The translations under genes were made by a program, and so were the position numbers. A model generated the notes under the pieces. It had not been told where the DNA came from. It saw only the letters and a program-made list of their open reading frames with translations, and searched no databases. From an uncultured Rikenellaceae bacterium (lineage in GTDB: Bacteria; Bacteroidota; Bacteroidia; Bacteroidales; Rikenellaceae): DNA of 64,000 nucleotides. Numbering within the stretch: position 1 is the stretch's first letter; every line of letters begins with the position of its first letter. The DNA is taken from the NCBI GenBank assembly GCA_947040435.1, contig CAMRBL010000002.1:23778-87777 (forward strand). The letters are read 5' to 3'. This document shows positions 61,401 to 64,000 of this stretch, piece by piece.

Positions 61401-61913
61401 TTAGTTCGATTTAAAAGATGATTTAGTCTCGATTACTAAGTCAACAAACTCTTGTGGATTGGGGCAGCTAATAATATATTTTTGACCATATGAATCTAAT
61501 ATCTCAACAAAATTACCCCAAGAACGAGTGTATAACTTAACAAGTTCCATGTTTTTTAGGTTTAAGTAGTACCCATAATATCCGAAGAAGCCAAAACTTC
61601 CCCAAATGGGAATGCACCCCTGCATATCTTTGTTCTGAAGAGTGCGTACTCTAGTAACATCCTCAATATTTATGGAGGTTAGCTCTAGTAGGCAGTGTAT
61701 CTCTACGGAATCATCATTAATATCTATGTGTCGAGGGATTGAGAGGGTGTATATTAGTATAATAGATATGATAAAAGCGAAAAGCCATGCCGAAAAATAA
61801 CTTCCCAAACTGATAAGTATTACAACGCCAAATAGTGCCAGTAGAGCAATAATAATAATTGTAGTGATTATTTTGCTGCGTGTATCGCTCTTGTATTTTA
61901 ATCTTGTACCCAT
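61401..61913 (-). CDS. Two-TM membrane protein, possible bacterial PH domain
   Basis: 170 aa; two N-terminal TM helices then beta-rich INDDSVEIHCLLELTSINIEDVTRVRTLQNKD. Confidence 0.55.
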   Translation of the reverse strand: MGTRLKYKSDTRSKIITTIIIIALLALFGVVILISLGSYFSAWLFAFIISIILIYTLSIPRHIDINDDSVEIHCLLELTSINIEDVTRVRTLQNKDMQGCIPIWGSFGFFGYYGYYLNLKNMELVKLYTRSWGNFVEILDSYGQKYIISCPNPQEFVDLVIETKSSFKSN

Positions 61914-61960
61914 ATATAATACCTATTTATGATCTTTTTTCTTTTTACTTAAACTATCAT

Positions 61961-62000
61961 GTTCCCTGCGATCACGCAGCTCCGCCCGAGCAGGGCAGTT
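61961..62000. repeat. Family-2 GC-rich intergenic repeat downstream of ispD
   Basis: GTTCCCTGCGATCACGCAGCTCCGCCCGAGCAGGGCAGTT; hairpins CTGCG-atca-CGCAG and CCCTGC...GCAGGG. Confidence 0.7.
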
Positions 62001-62018
62001 TCATCATACTATGTCTCA

Positions 62019-62687
62019 CTAAACTAAAAAACCCTCAGCAATAGCAATATCCATCGGAGTAGTAATCTTAATATTTCGTATATCTCCTTGACAAATTGTT
62101 ATTTTATGTCCAGAGTGTTCAACAACCGAAGCATCATCAGTGAAACTATCATTATAATCAACTCTATACGAACTCTTCAGTAGCGTTGCGTCAAACCATT
62201 GTGGGGTTTGAATCGCCTTTAATGTACTTCTATCAATTATATTAGAGCTTCCATCCTTGTTAAGTACTCTGAATGAGTCGATAACATCAATCGCAGGGAT
62301 TGCAGTGCCATTTAGTTTTACACACTCTAAGGCTCTGTCTATCATATCCTTTGTGAAGAGAGGTCTGACTCCGTCGTGAATTGCAATGTAGTCACACTCA
62401 CCAATTGAGGTGACTGCATTTTTTACGGACTCAAATCTTGTAGCTCCACCGATACATATATTATGGGTAGACTCAATATTATACTCTTTACAAATTACAC
62501 TCCACCTCTCAACATCGCTCGCAGATAAAACAACGGTAATCTCTGCCATTGGGAGCATACTGTGTATCGATTGTATACTGCGTACCAATATCGGAGTGCC
62601 TAAAATTGGTAGAAACTGTTTCGGAATTGTGCTATTCATGCGCAAACCTCCGCCTGCGGCTACTATAATAATGGATAATCTATTCAT
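62019..62687 (-). CDS. ispD: 2-C-methyl-D-erythritol 4-phosphate cytidylyltransferase
   Basis: 222 aa; IIVAAGGGLRMNSTIPKQFLPILGTPILVRSI, YIAIHDGVRPLF, QTPQWF, TDDASVVEHSGHKI. Confidence 0.95.
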   Translation of the reverse strand: MNRLSIIIVAAGGGLRMNSTIPKQFLPILGTPILVRSIQSIHSMLPMAEITVVLSASDVERWSVICKEYNIESTHNICIGGATRFESVKNAVTSIGECDYIAIHDGVRPLFTKDMIDRALECVKLNGTAIPAIDVIDSFRVLNKDGSSNIIDRSTLKAIQTPQWFDATLLKSSYRVDYNDSFTDDASVVEHSGHKITICQGDIRNIKITTPMDIAIAEGFLV

Positions 62688-63726
62688 CTTTACTCTTCAG
62701 ATAGGCGTTAACAGTTCTGCTTATTGTATCATCAATAGGTGTGTATTTAAAATCTATAAAATGATGCACTTTTGTCCCATTGTAATAGTTCTTATTCTGA
62801 GAGGTACGTGCCGTATACTTATTAAGGCGAGGTGGTTTGCCACTAAATAGACCATACAATAAGCTAATATAGTAGGCCATACGAATAGTTATTTCTCCGA
62901 TATTTATGAATGGTGCTCTTCGCTTGACTACCTTAGATGCTTTGGTCATTAACTCCATAAAGCTAAGATTCTCACTAGAGAGTATGAATTGCTCTCCAAT
63001 GGCTTCAGGTGTAGCACTCAGCTCAACTATTGCCCTTGCAACATCTCGAACATCAACATAACCTGTAACCCCTTGTGTACTAAATATTAACCCCTTAGTA
63101 AGAGGTGGTATTAGTGATGCACTGCTACTACCATTCCAATCCCCCTCACCAAGTATAACCGATGGGTTGACAATTATGGTTGGTAGACCAAATTCTGCGC
63201 CATATCTAACAACATTTTCACTATAAAACTTACTCAGAGTGTATGGAGATGATCTCTTCACAGTGGTCATCACACTACTCTCGTCAATATCTCTATTTTG
63301 ACTACTCGATGAGCTCAGAGTTGCAATAGAACTTACGTGTATAAAGAGTCCTACTTTAGCTTCAATAGCTGCATTTATTACGTGTGTTGTGAGTTCAACG
63401 TTGCAAGCTACAATATCAGTATCTGGATTAAGAGAGACATTAGCCGCACAGTTATATACACACTTAACACCATCCATTAGAGATGATATTTCGTGAGGGT
63501 TATTGAGTTGCACCAACTCAATAACACAACGCTCTTTCACTATCTCTTCTGGATTGGAATAGCCTAGATGAGAGAGTGTTTTATATATCTTGAGTATTGA
63601 GTCCTGTGTGCGAAGTGGAACTGAGATATTATCTGCTCCTCGTTTAATTAGCTCCCCAATTATATGGCTGCCAACTAATCCACTTCCTCCCGTTACTACT
63701 ATCTTATCACTAAAATTTTTCATCAC
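62680..63726 (-). CDS. NAD-dependent epimerase/dehydratase (SDR) family protein
   Basis: 348 aa; VVTGGSGLVGSHIIGELIKRGA, YTLSKFYSENVVR; overlaps ispD by 8 bp. Confidence 0.92.
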   Translation of the reverse strand: MMKNFSDKIVVTGGSGLVGSHIIGELIKRGADNISVPLRTQDSILKIYKTLSHLGYSNPEEIVKERCVIELVQLNNPHEISSLMDGVKCVYNCAANVSLNPDTDIVACNVELTTHVINAAIEAKVGLFIHVSSIATLSSSSSQNRDIDESSVMTTVKRSSPYTLSKFYSENVVRYGAEFGLPTIIVNPSVILGEGDWNGSSSASLIPPLTKGLIFSTQGVTGYVDVRDVARAIVELSATPEAIGEQFILSSENLSFMELMTKASKVVKRRAPFINIGEITIRMAYYISLLYGLFSGKPPRLNKYTARTSQNKNYYNGTKVHHFIDFKYTPIDDTISRTVNAYLKSKDE

Positions 63727-64000
63727 CCCAAATCAACTTTTTCCCGAAACCTAATGTATTATCGGTATACTTTAAGAAGTGTGGTTTTAAAACCCATAGC
63801 TCTAGATCTGGAATTGCTATTGCATATGGAAACTGCTTCAAATATGACCTTCTTGCTGACTTCGCAAAATCACTGTCAATTTCCGAACATAGCGTCATCT
63901 CTCCTTGAAATTGTAAGCCTTGTAGCTTTCCAATAATCTTGCTCTCTAGGGTGATAGAACCCGCAACAGAACTCTGAGCAAGAGCATCTTTCCCATGTCG
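63710..64000 (-). CDS. YhbP/UPF0306-like pyridoxamine-phosphate-oxidase-fold protein (N-terminus beyond window)
   Basis: Open to the window edge in the same frame as the 63710-63898 ORF: RHGKDALAQSSVAGSITLESKIIGKLQGLQFQGEMTLCSEIDSDFAKSARRSYLKQFPYAIAIPDLELWVLKPHFLKYTDNTLGFGKKLIWGDEKF; the TDNTLGFGKK-W ending is characteristic. Confidence 0.8.
   Translation of the reverse strand, partial: RHGKDALAQSSVAGSITLESKIIGKLQGLQFQGEMTLCSEIDSDFAKSARRSYLKQFPYAIAIPDLELWVLKPHFLKYTDNTLGFGKKLIWGDEKF

Noticed and set aside
1-64000. CRISPR arrays, transposases, prophage, rRNA or tRNA genes
   Set aside because: No regularly spaced direct repeats, no transposase/integrase-like ORF, no rRNA stretches and no recognisable tRNA cloverleaf or T-loop sequences seen by eye; a tRNAscan/ISfinder/CRISPR search would be decisive.

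Overview
This 64 kb low-GC chromosomal window looks like a Bacteroidetes (probably Bacteroidales) genome. The evidence is TAnnTTTG-type promoter boxes, Bacteroidetes-type gene families (DUF4837, DUF3098, S46 peptidase, GH57/GT4/debranching glycogen cluster, meso-DAP dehydrogenase, Na+-pumping methylmalonyl-CoA decarboxylase) and the codon style. Gene content is mostly core metabolism: serS, tyrS, asnA, pnp, rpsO, efp, obgE, era, rlmN, thyA/folA, ispD, uppP, ftsX and two polyprenyl synthases. I saw no rRNA, tRNA, CRISPR array, transposase or phage module. One 55-aa 2[4Fe-4S] ferredoxin gene is missing from the supplied ORF track, and several ORF-track starts are TTG artefacts with a better ATG downstream. 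The least explained material is intergenic. (i) A roughly 150-bp palindromic repeat family (arms GAAAACGAAGTTTTCAA...TCGGCGAAGGCAGTTC) has two complete copies. A diverged inverted pair of its arms brackets an XRE-regulator/membrane-protein gene pair, like a cargo-bearing version. (ii) A second, GC-rich family (CTGCGATCACGCAG...AGGGCAGTT) lies at 3' ends of genes. (iii) Two 14-bp near-palindromes spaced 21 bp apart overlap the promoter of the XRE cassette. (iv) An inverted repeat surrounds the promoter of a PspC-PadR-PspC operon whose last protein has three tandem PspC domains. I found no clearly new multi-gene defence or biosynthetic system. The repeat-bracketed XRE cassette is the best lead.
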